Shown here piece after piece: positions 45,066 to 53,524 of a stretch of DNA of 64,000 bases. The stretch's first letter is position 1, and each line of letters starts with the position of its first letter. The DNA lies in contig DATFYM010000041.1 of the NCBI GenBank assembly GCA_035315065.1, positions 31,671 to 95,670 of the forward strand. The letters are read 5' to 3'. A model generated the notes under the pieces. That model worked only from the letters and a program-made list of their open reading frames with translations. It had not been told where the DNA came from and did no database searches. The position numbers were made by a program, and so were the translations under genes. The stretch is from DATFYM01 sp035315065 (GTDB taxonomy: Bacteria > Acidobacteriota > Terriglobia > UBA7540).

Positions 45066-45203
45066 GGTAGACAGTAGACGGCAGACGGTATAAGGGAAAA
45101 ACCGCCTCCACCGCGAGGGTAGACGCCAGGGACGAAGAGAAGCCCTGCCGCCCAATCCATTGTCCGTTTCCTCCCTTCTACGGTCTACTGTCTACCGTCT
45201 ACC
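45066..45203. repeat. Heptamer palindrome, family B, 3' flank of a four-helix-bundle gene
   Basis: GGTAGACAGTAGACGGCAGA (45066-45093) faces CTACGGTCTACTGTCTACCG (45178-45203). The right end overlaps the last codons of the gene 45185-45553. Confidence 0.8.
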
Positions 45204-45553
45204 CTCTTCACCGACTTGATTAACCCATGCAACATGCGACTTATCTGGTCAGCTTGCTTTGCCATCACTTCAAACTCGATCTTATGACCCAAGTCGCGAC
45301 ACAGGATGAAGTAATATCGCAACTCCTCTAGTGACCCCTCCCCAATATTGTAGAAGTGCGCCTTATCTTGCTGGCCGCGCCGCTTGAAGCCTTCTGCAAT
45401 GTTGGCAGGTATCGACACGGCCGCTCGCCTCATCTGAGAAACGAGACCAAACCTCTCGTCCGACGGCAAGCAAAGAGTCGCCTTGTAAACACCCAGCACC
45501 AGCGCATGGGCAACCTGCCACACCTCGAGTTGTTCGAACCTTTCGATTGCCAT
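45185..45553 (-). CDS. Four-helix-bundle protein (S23/TIGR02436 family), family B flanks
   Basis: A 122-residue protein: MAIERFEQLEVWQVAHALVL, FGLVSQMRRAAVSIPANIAE, QQDKAHFYNIGEGSLEELRY and QADQISRMLHGLIKSVK. The final RVDGRQ and the stop are read from the family B repeat. It is about 84% identical, by hand count, to the product of 53525-53878, which has the same repeat family around it. Its start codon lies 5 bp from the repeat, so it depends on transcription from nuo cluster 2. It occupies the nuoH-nuoJ gap. Confidence 0.92.
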   Translation of the reverse strand: MAIERFEQLEVWQVAHALVLGVYKATLCLPSDERFGLVSQMRRAAVSIPANIAEGFKRRGQQDKAHFYNIGEGSLEELRYYFILCRDLGHKIEFEVMAKQADQISRMLHGLIKSVKRVDGRQ

Positions 45554-45679
45554 ATTCAGTAGACAGCAGACGGTAGACAGTAGACAGGGAAGACCCTCCC
45601 ACTGCCGCCCTTATGCCATATGCAGTCTGCCATCTACCCCTTCGAGCCCTTATACCGTCTACATTCTACCGTCTACCTC
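45547..45679. repeat. Heptamer palindrome, family B, 5' flank of a four-helix-bundle gene
   Basis: AGTAGACAGCAGACGGTAGA (45547-45592 tract) faces CCGTCTACATTCTACCGTCT (45651-45679). The right end reaches the stop of nuoH2. Confidence 0.8.
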
Positions 45680-46917
45680 AAGATAAGGGCAGTGGGTGTG
45701 CCCGTATGAGTCGCAATCCACCAATAACGCAGTACCGCGGTCACAATCAGATTGGCCAGCGCCAGCGGAATCATCCAACGCCAGCCGAGCTTCATCAGTT
45801 GATCGTACCGGTATCGCGGGAAAGTGCCCCGATACCAGATGAAAGCATAGAGGAAGATCGCCACCTTCACCGAAAACCAAAAGACTCCCTGCACCGCGTG
45901 GAGCAGGGGCGGATAGGCCACCAGCGCTCCGAGCAGCACACAAGCCGCAGCAAAGCCCATCCAGAAAAGTCTCTCGCTGGGGATCGGAGTCCGGCGCGCC
46001 AGCCAGATAATGAAGGCGGCGAAGCCCAACAAGCCCGCCGGCGGCGCGTAGTACAGCAAGCCTCCCATCGCGCCCGCGGCAGAAGGCGCACCGGCCAGCC
46101 AATGCACGGACTCAAACGGGCGCAGCCAGCCGCCGAAAAACAGAGTCACGCCGATGCACGAAACCAGGATCATGGCCGCGTACTCGGCCATAAAGTACAG
46201 CGCCCAACGGAAGCCGCTGTATTCGGTGTGGAAACCGGCCGTCAACTCCGACTCCGCCTCCGGCAGGTCAAACGGGGCGCGGTTGCTCTCGGCGACGGCA
46301 GCCACCAGGTAAACGAAAAAGGCGACCGGCTGAACGATCACGTTCCAGACGCCCATTTCCTGTTGTCTCGTCACGATGGTGATCATGCTCAGCGAATTCG
46401 AGAACAGCAGCACGCCCACCACGGCGAGGCCCGCTGCCACTTCGTAGCTCACCAGTTGAGCGGCTGACCGCAGCGCGCCCAGCAGCGGATAGTGGCTGTT
46501 GGAGGCCCACCCGCCCAGGATAATGCCGTAGATTCCCAGCGACGAGACGGCCAGGATCAACAGAATGCCGATGTTCACATCTGCGATATAGAAGTTGCCG
46601 GCGAACGGGATCACCGCGAAAACCGAAAGCGCAGCCATCACGCCGATGACGGGGGCAATCATAAAGACGGTTCTATCTGCCTGGGAGGGTATGATGTCCT
46701 CCTTCAGCATCAGTTTGAGAGGATCGGCGATCGCCTGCAACGCTCCCCAAGGCCCCACCCGCATCGGTCCCAGCCGCGCCTGCATAAACGCCAGCACCTT
46801 GCGCTCCACGTAAACGATGTACATGATGATGATGGAGAGCACCAGGAACACGATCAGGATCTTGATCAGAGCCGCGATCAAGGGGTGGGCTGCGACGAAT
46901 TGGAGTACTTGCGCCAT
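45673..46917 (-). CDS. nuoH: NADH-quinone oxidoreductase subunit H, second copy, enlarged
   Basis: A 414-residue NuoH. Family markers: YIVYVERKVLAFMQARLGPM, DPLKLMLKEDIIP, AESNRAPFDLPEAESELTAG, FHTEYSGFRWALYFMAEYAA. It is ~63 residues longer than NuoH1. The excess is one insertion after LFFGGWLRP (about residues 282-360), holding two extra hydrophobic helices (GGLLYYAPPAGLLGFAAFII and MGFAAACVLLGALVAYPPLL). Start 46917 is used because an earlier in-frame start would translate TTTACCC repeats. Confidence 0.95.
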   Translation of the reverse strand: MAQVLQFVAAHPLIAALIKILIVFLVLSIIIMYIVYVERKVLAFMQARLGPMRVGPWGALQAIADPLKLMLKEDIIPSQADRTVFMIAPVIGVMAALSVFAVIPFAGNFYIADVNIGILLILAVSSLGIYGIILGGWASNSHYPLLGALRSAAQLVSYEVAAGLAVVGVLLFSNSLSMITIVTRQQEMGVWNVIVQPVAFFVYLVAAVAESNRAPFDLPEAESELTAGFHTEYSGFRWALYFMAEYAAMILVSCIGVTLFFGGWLRPFESVHWLAGAPSAAGAMGGLLYYAPPAGLLGFAAFIIWLARRTPIPSERLFWMGFAAACVLLGALVAYPPLLHAVQGVFWFSVKVAIFLYAFIWYRGTFPRYRYDQLMKLGWRWMIPLALANLIVTAVLRYWWIATHTGTPTALILR

Positions 46918-46933
46918 TGAATCATTTCCGGTT

Positions 46934-47041
46934 GAGGGGTAAAGGGTAAAGGGTGAAGGGTAAAGGGTAAACGAAGACGAAGACCGAACCACCAGCGGTC
47001 TTCTCTTCGTTTACCCTTTACCCTTTACCCTTCACCCTTTT
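46934..47041. repeat. Heptamer palindrome, family A
   Basis: GGGTAAAGGGTAAAGGGTGA (46934-46980 tract) with CGAAGACGAAGACCG faces CGGTCTTCTCTTCGTTTACC then CCTTTACCCTTTACCCTTCA. It touches the nuoD2 stop. Confidence 0.85.
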
Positions 47042-47042
47042 C

Positions 47043-48158
47043 CTACCGGTCCACTTCCCCCAAAACGATATCCAGCGTGCCGATGATGGCTACCACGTCC
47101 GCCACCAGATGTCCCCGGATCATCTTATCGAAAGCCTCGAGGTTCACAAACGAGGGCGGGCGCACGCGCACCCGGTAAGGATTGGTGGTGCCATCGCTCA
47201 CCACCAGATAACCCAGTTCGCCTTTAGGCGCCTCGATCGAGTGGTATACTTCGACCCCAGGCGGGGGCTTGATGATCTTGCCCACCTTTCCCATGATCGG
47301 CCCGGGCGCGATCCGCTCCACGCACTGATTCGTGATGCGCACGGATTGGCGCATTTCCAAAATGCGCACGATGTACCTGTCGTAGGTGTCGCCGTACTGG
47401 CCGATCGGCACCTCAAACTCCACCTTATCGTAGGCCTCGTAAGGCTGGGCCTTGCGCACGTCCCACTTCACGCCCGAGCCCCGCAGCACCGGTCCGGTGA
47501 CGCCGTAAGCGACGGCATCCTCCGCCGAGAGCACGCCCACGTTCTTGGTGCGCTCCATCCAGATGCGGTTGGTAGTCAGCAACTCCTCGTATTCATCGAT
47601 CCTGGAGTTGATAGTGCTGCAAAACTTCCGCACATCGTGTTCGAAGTTGTCGTAAAGGTCGTACTGGAGGCCACCGATGCGAAAAGCGTGCGTGGTGAGA
47701 CGGGCGCCGCAGTAATTCTCAAAAATCTTCAGTATCTCTTCCCGCTCGCGGAAGGTGTAGAAGACCGGGGTCATGGCGCCGAGATCGAGGGCATGGGTGC
47801 CGAGCCAGAGCAGGTGGCTGGCAATCCTCTGCAACTCGGCAAGGATCATGCGCGTATACTGGGCCCGCGGCGGCAACTCCACCCCCAGCAATTTTTCCAC
47901 CGCCTCGCAGTAACCCATGCCATTCGTCACCGCGGCCACGTAGTCCATGCGGTCGACGTAGGGCGCAAACTGCTGGTAAGTACGGTTTTCGGCGATCTTT
48001 TCCACGCCGCGATGGAGGTAGCCGATGACGCACTCGGAGCCTACCACCTTCTCGCCGTCCAGTTTCAGTTTTACGCGCAAAACGCCATGCGTGGCCGGGT
48101 GCTGCGGCCCCATATTGATCACGAGTTCGTTGGCGTCAAGAAAAGTTACTTCCGGCAT
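47043..48158 (-). CDS. nuoD: NADH-quinone oxidoreductase subunit D, second copy
   Basis: A 371-residue 49-kDa subunit: INMGPQHPATHGVLRVKLKL, GYLHRGVEKIAENRTYQQFA, LAELQRIASHLLWLGTHALD and the end TLDIVLGEVDR. It shares the architecture of NuoD1 but is clearly diverged (for example YLHRGVEK against YLHTGFEK). The two clusters therefore look like separate complex I lineages. Confidence 0.97.
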   Translation of the reverse strand: MPEVTFLDANELVINMGPQHPATHGVLRVKLKLDGEKVVGSECVIGYLHRGVEKIAENRTYQQFAPYVDRMDYVAAVTNGMGYCEAVEKLLGVELPPRAQYTRMILAELQRIASHLLWLGTHALDLGAMTPVFYTFREREEILKIFENYCGARLTTHAFRIGGLQYDLYDNFEHDVRKFCSTINSRIDEYEELLTTNRIWMERTKNVGVLSAEDAVAYGVTGPVLRGSGVKWDVRKAQPYEAYDKVEFEVPIGQYGDTYDRYIVRILEMRQSVRITNQCVERIAPGPIMGKVGKIIKPPPGVEVYHSIEAPKGELGYLVVSDGTTNPYRVRVRPPSFVNLEAFDKMIRGHLVADVVAIIGTLDIVLGEVDR

Positions 48159-48307
48159 TTTGGGTTAGTCATCGGTTGTCGGTTATCGGTCGTCGGTACC
48201 CAGTGTCCCGAAATCATCAACGAAGTGTCTTTGCCTTTTGCCTATCTTTTTACTGCCTACTGCTTTCCGTCGCCTACCGGAAGAGAAGAGAATGGAGGCG
48301 GCCACCT

Positions 48308-48447
48308 ATCCCAGGGCTTGCGCCCTGGGCTAAACTCTTTCGCCGCTCCGCGGCTTCCCGGCGATCTCCTGCTGCTTTCTGCCTTCTGCTTTCTGCTTTC
48401 TGCTTTCTGCCTACTGCCTTCTGCCGACTGCCTACTGCTTTCTACTG
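48308..48447. repeat. CCCAGGGC palindrome and family M tracts
   Basis: 48308-48358 has CCCAGGGCTTGCGCCCTGGG, then CTCTTTCGCCGCTCCGCGGC, a relative of the arms at 4962-5135. 48363-48447 holds CTTTCTG/CTGCCTA heptamers whose end overlaps the nuoC2 stop. The same heptamers form the insertion in argS. Confidence 0.75.
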
Positions 48448-49110
48448 TCCACTCTCAATATGCAAGTTTTCCCGGACCCATGCATCGTCCTGCTTGAGAA
48501 TATCGTAGTCCTTGCGCAGCGGGTGTCCCACCCATCCGTCCGGCAGCAGAATGCGCTTCAAATCAGGGTGGCCCTCGTACTCGACGCCGAACATATCATA
48601 CACTTCGCGCTCGAGCCAGTTCGCGGTTACCCACACGCCAACCACCGATGGGACCTTTTCGCCTGCGCCAGCCAAGACTTTCAGGCGCAGTCGGTGGTTG
48701 AGTTTGAACGAATACAACTGATAGATGATTTCGAAACGCTTTTCGCGCTTGGGATAATCCACCGCAGTCTCGTCGGTCAGGAAGGTGTAGGCGCCGCCTT
48801 CATCGCTCTTTAGAAACTCGCAGACGGCGACCAACGAAGTTTTGTCCACGGTCATGAACGGCTGATTGCGGAATATCAGCGGGCTGCTGATCGCTCCGGG
48901 AAACCGTTTCTGCAATTCGTCCACCAGCGGGCTGGACCAGGGATCGGGCTTGGCAGGGGGCTTGGGCGCAGCGGGCGGAGCCTTGGGCGCAGGGGGCTTG
49001 GGCGTCGCCGCCGGTGGGGCCGATGGAACCGGCGGAGCCGATGGAGATGGTTCGGCTGAAGGTTGTTTTGGTCCGGGGGCTTCGGGCGGCCCTTTGGGTT
49101 CATCTGCCAT
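48442..49110 (-). CDS. nuoC: NADH-quinone oxidoreductase subunit C, second copy, with Pro/Ala leader
   Basis: A 222-residue subunit. The first ~55 residues are a Pro/Ala/Lys-rich disordered leader (for example PKPPAPKAPPAAPKPPAKPD). The rest is NuoC with LEREVYDMFGVEYEGHPDLK and LPDGWVGHPLRKDYD. NuoC1 lacks the leader. It is the first nuo gene of cluster 2 in the window; upstream is the divergent hexosaminidase, so no nuoA or nuoB precedes it. Confidence 0.94.
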   Translation of the reverse strand: MADEPKGPPEAPGPKQPSAEPSPSAPPVPSAPPAATPKPPAPKAPPAAPKPPAKPDPWSSPLVDELQKRFPGAISSPLIFRNQPFMTVDKTSLVAVCEFLKSDEGGAYTFLTDETAVDYPKREKRFEIIYQLYSFKLNHRLRLKVLAGAGEKVPSVVGVWVTANWLEREVYDMFGVEYEGHPDLKRILLPDGWVGHPLRKDYDILKQDDAWVRENLHIESGQ

Positions 49111-49236
49111 TCAGTTGATTGTCACGACGCGCGAGCTCAACTCGGAGGTAGCTTGCTCCCGCATTGAATGCCTATGTTTAGCACAGCGCTTCCGGCGCTG
49201 TCAACGAACTTCACGTGAATGTGGTGTCCCATTTGG

Positions 49237-49351
49237 CCTTGGAGCGCGGGCGTCCCGCCCGCTCTTCTCTTCCTTTCCGACCGGACGCGGTCCACTGACG
49301 GTCTCATTTAGAGGTTGAGGAAAGAGCGGGCGGGACGCCCGCGCTCCCAGG
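49237..49351. repeat. Inverted pair of the GAGCGGGCGGGACGCCCGCG repeat
   Basis: GAGCGCGGGCGTCCCGCCCG (49241 onward) and CGGGCGGGACGCCCGCGCTC (to 49346) are inverted copies around 45 bp. A third copy is at 41372-41430. It lies between the divergent nuoC2 and hexosaminidase genes, where both promoters should be. Confidence 0.8.
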
Positions 49352-49461
49352 CAAGGTCGATCGGTGAGAATCACCGAGCCGGCCGCGCACCAACGTAATA
49401 TAATCCTCCGTTGCTTGCAGCCCATCGCCGACTGCGGCCAGCAACACGAATAAGGAGTCCC

Positions 49462-51516
49462 ATGATTAAAGCCTGCTTCACGGTCGCTGTTACCTTGCTC
49501 TTTTTCTCCTTGCTCCCCGCGGCGGAACTGCCGCTCACTCCTTATCCCCGCCAGCTTGAGATCGGCCAAGGCACGTTCCAGACCGGCCCTCACGTGGCGA
49601 TCGAAGTCAGTGACGCCTCCGGCGAGGACCAGTTTGCCGCGTCACTGCTGGCGAAAGACCTCGAGTCGTTCGACGGAGTCGAGGCCCGCATACAGTCACG
49701 GAGCGCGAAAGGATCCCGCATCGTGCTGGCGCGCGCAGAGAGCCAAGTCGGCCAGCGAATTCTCCGCGCCGCCGGCGTGACGCTTCCGCCTGCTGCCGCC
49801 GATGAGGGCTACCTTCTGTGGGTAACGCCGCACGAAGCCGACGTGGTGGCCTCGAGCGCCGCGGGCGTGTTCTACGGCGTCGAGACCCTCCGCCAACTTC
49901 TGCACCCGAGCGGCGAACACGGAGCGCAAGCACCGGCGGTGCGGACGGTGGATTGGCCCGCTCTGCGCTGGCGCGGCGTCCACATCGACATCAGCCGCGG
50001 GCCGGTCCCGACGGTCGCTTCCATCAAACATGATATCGCCCTGCTGAGCGAGTACAAGATCAACGTCTACTCCCTCTACTTTGAGAACACCTTCGATTAC
50101 CCCAGCCTGCCCCTGGTGGGCGCGCAGGGCGGCGCCATCACTCCCGCTGAGGCAAAGGAGATTGTTGAGTTCGCCCGTCCCTATCACTTGGAAGTGATAC
50201 CCGATCAGGAGTCGTTCGGCCACATGCACCTGGCCTTGCAGTACGAAAGATTTCAGAACATGGCGGAGGTACCCTACGGCCACGTCCTTACGCCCACCGT
50301 GCCTGACTCGCTCAAGTTTATTGGCACCATGTTCGCCGATCTCACCTCGGTCTTCCCTTCCCCGCACATTCACATCGGCGCCGACGAGACGGATGAACTT
50401 GGCCAGGGCAGAACGAAGGCGTTGGCAGAGAAGGAGAGCGAAGGTCAGGTCTACATCGATTACCTGAAGCAGATTGACCAGCTCTTGCAGCCCTATCACC
50501 GCAAGGTACTGTTCTGGGGCGACATCGCGGTGAGGCATCCGGAGCTGCTGAGCCAACTTCCGCACGACATGGTGGCCGTACCGTGGGTCTACGAGCCGCG
50601 GCCGTCGTTTGTGCCCGAGATCAAGCCATTCCGCGACGTCGGCCTGGAAGTCTGGGTCGCGCCCGGAGTCAACAACTGGAACCGCATCTTTCCCGACTAT
50701 GCCATGGGACTGCCTAACATTAAGGGGTTCATCGCCGACGGCAAGAAGCTGGGCGCGACGGGCGCGATCAACACCACCTGGATGGATGACGGCGAAAGCC
50801 TCTTCAACTATACGTGGTATGGGTTCGTCTACGGCGCGGCGCAAAGCTGGCAGGACACGGTGGACGACGCCCAGTTCCAGAACACCTGGGACTGGTCCTT
50901 CTACCGCGCTGACGGCAACCACTTCGCGAATGAGATTCAGCAGCTCACCGGGATCCACCAGGCGCTGCGTGACGCGATCAAGCAGGATGGACAAGACCGC
51001 CTGACGTGGATGGATCCGTTCGATCCCAACGGCCAGAAGTTCTACCTGCAAATGGAACCGGTGGCGCATCGGGTGCGGCTGTTGGCGGAGGAGGTGATGG
51101 CCGATCTCATCACGAACCGCCGGCTGGCGCGGCGCAACGCCGAATTGCTCGATTACGTCGACTTCGCCGCGCGCCGCTTCGACTTCCTCGGGCAGAAGGC
51201 GATCTACGCCAAGTACATCGCCGATCTCTACGCGCAGGCGCAGGCGAACGCCTCCGACCGCCAACAGGTACGCGGCATACTGGGCCGGATCAGCAGCGTG
51301 AACGGCCTTCTGCAGGACCTGCGCGACCAGAGCTCGGCGCTCGGCATTCGTTACCGGGAACTATGGCTCAGGGAAAACCGGCCCTACTTTCTGGAGAACA
51401 TCCTCATCCGTTACGACGACGAGCTCGAACGCTGGCAGCGCGCCGCCGACCGATTCAACCGGATCCGGGCCCTTTACAGCCGGACGCAGCAGTTGCCGGA
51501 CTTGGTCGAAAAGTAG
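49462..51516 (+). CDS. Beta-N-acetylhexosaminidase (GH20), exported
   Basis: A 684-residue enzyme. ATG 49462 follows AAGGAG. Signal peptide at 1-20 (KACFTVAVTLLFFSLLPAAE). GH20b domain at about 25-150, then the TIM barrel. The catalytic pair is Asp308-Glu309 in IHIGADETDELG, the substrate-assisted mechanism of the family. Conserved LRWRGVHIDISRGPVP and VIPDQESFGHMHLAL segments also fit. The C-terminal ~180 residues are helical. It trims terminal GlcNAc or GalNAc from chitin- or peptidoglycan-derived glycans in the periplasm or outside. Confidence 0.92.
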   Translation: MIKACFTVAVTLLFFSLLPAAELPLTPYPRQLEIGQGTFQTGPHVAIEVSDASGEDQFAASLLAKDLESFDGVEARIQSRSAKGSRIVLARAESQVGQRILRAAGVTLPPAAADEGYLLWVTPHEADVVASSAAGVFYGVETLRQLLHPSGEHGAQAPAVRTVDWPALRWRGVHIDISRGPVPTVASIKHDIALLSEYKINVYSLYFENTFDYPSLPLVGAQGGAITPAEAKEIVEFARPYHLEVIPDQESFGHMHLALQYERFQNMAEVPYGHVLTPTVPDSLKFIGTMFADLTSVFPSPHIHIGADETDELGQGRTKALAEKESEGQVYIDYLKQIDQLLQPYHRKVLFWGDIAVRHPELLSQLPHDMVAVPWVYEPRPSFVPEIKPFRDVGLEVWVAPGVNNWNRIFPDYAMGLPNIKGFIADGKKLGATGAINTTWMDDGESLFNYTWYGFVYGAAQSWQDTVDDAQFQNTWDWSFYRADGNHFANEIQQLTGIHQALRDAIKQDGQDRLTWMDPFDPNGQKFYLQMEPVAHRVRLLAEEVMADLITNRRLARRNAELLDYVDFAARRFDFLGQKAIYAKYIADLYAQAQANASDRQQVRGILGRISSVNGLLQDLRDQSSALGIRYRELWLRENRPYFLENILIRYDDELERWQRAADRFNRIRALYSRTQQLPDLVEK

Positions 51517-51521
51517 GGGGG

Positions 51522-51646
51522 AAGAATTGACGATTGCCAATTACAAAAGCAATCAGTCTATCAGCCGTCAGCTATCAGCAAGAGCCGGACTTTCGAGCTG
51601 AGAGCTGACCGCTGATAGCTGAAAGCTCTTTTCAATCGTCAATTCT
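51522..51646. repeat. Nested palindrome, family E outside and D inside
   Basis: Outer arms AAGAATTGACGATTG (51522-51536) and CAATCGTCAATTCTT (51632-51646) are perfect inverted copies. Inner arms CTATCAGCCGTCAGCTATCA and GCTGACCGCTGATAGCTGAA follow. It lies between the convergent hexosaminidase and tRNA genes and could terminate both. Confidence 0.85.
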
Positions 51647-51647
51647 T

Positions 51648-51736
51648 TGGTGCTGGAGGGGGGAGTTGAACCCCCACGCCGGGTGACCGGCGGCAGATTT
51701 TGAGTCTGCTGCGTCTGCCAGTTCCGCCACTCCAGC
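51648..51736 (-). tRNA. tRNA-Leu (anticodon CAA)
   Basis: The reverse strand reads acceptor GCTGGAG, TGGCGGAACTGGCAGACGCA D-arm, anticodon stem-loop with CTCAAAA (anticodon CAA, codon UUG), a variable arm of class II size, GGTTCAACTCC T-arm and CTCCAGC-A, followed by an encoded CCA. About 86 nt without CCA, right for tRNA-Leu. Confidence 0.95.
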
Positions 51737-51745
51737 ACCTGGAGA

Positions 51746-52075
51746 TCATTTTACCACACGCCTGCGGGCTGGCTTCGGCTTCTTCCTCGTAATCTGGGGA
51801 CCCTTTGGCTTCTTTTGGCTCTTTGCGGCCTTTGGGCTTTTTTGACTTTGCAGTATTTTTCGGGCGATGCCCACAAGATCGGTGTTGATGATTTCTGCAA
51901 ACGAACCGAAGCTGGGATAAACCCGGAGGCCGAGCGATACCAGTTGTCGCACCACCTCTCCACCCCTTCGACCTTCTCGAGCGGAGATTGCATCCACTGC
52001 CTCCGCGTCCTTGCCGTCAAGCCGAACGTGGACCTTGTCGACCATCGGTTCATCGTAGATTCTGGCTCTGCTCAT
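51746..52075 (-). CDS. Small protein with RHH-like domain and Lys-rich tail
   Basis: A 109-residue protein with GGAGG before ATG 52075. Residues ~10-55 (VDKVHVRLDGKDAEAVDAIS to VVRQLVSLGLRV) fit a ribbon-helix-helix DNA-binding fold by pattern only. The last ~35 residues are Lys/Arg/Pro-rich (KSQKSPKAAKSQKKPKGPQ), as in histone-like tails. It ends 10 bp from the tRNA 5' end and lies on the same strand upstream of it. A nucleoid or regulatory role is inferred only. Confidence 0.6.
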   Translation of the reverse strand: MSRARIYDEPMVDKVHVRLDGKDAEAVDAISAREGRRGGEVVRQLVSLGLRVYPSFGSFAEIINTDLVGIARKILQSQKSPKAAKSQKKPKGPQITRKKPKPARRRVVK

Positions 52076-52203
52076 GCCGACCTCCGGTCGAGACTAGGGG
52101 ATGATCTTCTGAATCGTGAAAGGCGCGAAGAAAGAAAGCCACCCAACCCGTGTACTGCTCATTCATGGTATGTCACGATTCGTCATCCTCGCAACCAGAG
52201 AAT

Positions 52204-53484
52204 TCATAAGCTGGCGAACGCTTCGCTTGCCGCGCGGATGGTATCCTCCACGTCGCGCTCGCTGTGCGCGGTGGAGACGAACCCGGTCTCGAACTGCGAC
52301 GGTGGCAGGTAAACCCCGCGATCGAGCATGGCCCGGAAAAATCGCCCGAAGGCGGCGGTATCGGACTGTTTGGCGGACGCGTAGTCGGCGACCGGGCCGG
52401 CGCAGAAAAACGGCGTAAAAACGGAGCCGATGCGGTTGATGGTCAGCGCCACGCCCGCCCGTTTTGCCACCTCGCTCAAGCCCGCCGTCAGCGCCTGGGC
52501 CAGCGTTTCCAGACGCTCGTAAACGCCGGGCCGGCGCAGCACGTCGAGGGTCGCAATGCCGGCCGCAACCGCCGCCGGGTTGCCGGAAAGCGTCCCGGCC
52601 TGGTAAACGGGTCCCGCAGGCGCCACGAGATTCATCAACTCCGCCTTGCCACCATAAGCCCCCACCGGCAATCCGCCGCCCATGATCTTGCCCAACGTGG
52701 TCATGTCCGCCCGCACCCCGTAAAGTTGCTGCGCTCCTCCATAGGCTACACGAAAGCCGGTAATGACCTCGTCGAAAATGAGCACCGTGTCGTGCTCCCG
52801 GGTCAGGGCGCGCAGCCGCTCCAGGAATCCCGGACGCGGCGGGAGCAGTCCGGCGTTCCCCGCCACCGGCTCGACGATCACCGCCGCCAGCTCGCCGGGG
52901 TAAGCGCGAAACACCGCCTCCAGCGCCTCCAGGTCATTGTAGGGTATGGTGAGCGTCAGTTCGGCCACGGCGCGCGACACGCCGGGGCTATCCGGCAAGC
53001 CCAGCGTCGCCACTCCCGACCCGGCCTTCACCAGGAACTCGTCGGCGTGCCCGTGGTAGCAGCCCTCAAACTTAAGGACCTTGTCGCGGCCGGTGGCAGC
53101 CCGTGCCACGCGCAGCGCCGACATGGTGGCTTCCGTTCCCGAACTCACCAGACGGACCCGCTCGATGGAGGGAAAAGCGTCGATGATGCGCGAAGCGAGC
53201 TCTAGCTCGCCGGGAGTCGACGCGCCAAACGTGGTTCCGGTCTCAAGCACGCGCCCCACCGCCGCCATCACTTCCGGATGGCAGTGGCCGAGGATGAGCG
53301 GCCCCCACGAGCAGACGTAGTCGATGTAGGTGTTGCCGTCCACGTCCGTCAAACGCGATCCTTTGCCGCTGGCGATGAACACCGGATCGCCGCCCACGGC
53401 GCGAAAGGCACGCACCGGAGAATTGACGCCGCCGGGCATCAGTTGCTGGGCTCGCTGGAAGAGTTCCTTTGATTTTGTTCGCAT
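52204..53484 (-). CDS. hemL: Glutamate-1-semialdehyde 2,1-aminomutase
   Basis: A 426-residue PLP enzyme that converts glutamate-1-semialdehyde to 5-aminolevulinate in the C5 heme pathway. Start 53484 gives the usual N-terminus (RTKSKELFQRAQQLMPGGVN). Lys266 in TTLGKIMGGGLPVGAYGG holds PLP. Other markers: VSSGTEATMSALRVARAATG, GCYHGHADEFLVKAGSG and FDEVITGFRVAYGGAQ. Length and motifs are standard. A four-helix-bundle gene with family B flanks lies directly upstream on the same strand. Confidence 0.97.
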   Translation of the reverse strand: MRTKSKELFQRAQQLMPGGVNSPVRAFRAVGGDPVFIASGKGSRLTDVDGNTYIDYVCSWGPLILGHCHPEVMAAVGRVLETGTTFGASTPGELELASRIIDAFPSIERVRLVSSGTEATMSALRVARAATGRDKVLKFEGCYHGHADEFLVKAGSGVATLGLPDSPGVSRAVAELTLTIPYNDLEALEAVFRAYPGELAAVIVEPVAGNAGLLPPRPGFLERLRALTREHDTVLIFDEVITGFRVAYGGAQQLYGVRADMTTLGKIMGGGLPVGAYGGKAELMNLVAPAGPVYQAGTLSGNPAAVAAGIATLDVLRRPGVYERLETLAQALTAGLSEVAKRAGVALTINRIGSVFTPFFCAGPVADYASAKQSDTAAFGRFFRAMLDRGVYLPPSQFETGFVSTAHSERDVEDTIRAASEAFASL

Positions 53485-53490
53485 AATTGG

Positions 53491-53524
53491 TGTAGATGGT
53501 AGACGGGGAAGACCGTCTATCAAC
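53491..53524. repeat. Family B short palindrome, 3' flank
   Basis: GTAGATGGTAGACGGGGAAG faces ACCGTCTATC. It lies between hemL and the end of the four-helix-bundle gene. Confidence 0.65.

Noticed and set aside
46934..46992. Longer NuoH2, NuoK1, NuoJ2 and kinase N-termini starting in the repeats
   Set aside because: The extra residues are translated heptamers, absent from the families; the internal starts give normal N-termini.
49696..51264. 522-residue reverse open frame
   Set aside because: Shadow of the GH20 hexosaminidase, which has clear catalytic motifs.
51522..51646. Plain rho-independent terminator
   Set aside because: A terminator role is possible, but the nested heptamer structure and lack of a U-tract make it a repeat of the wider class first.
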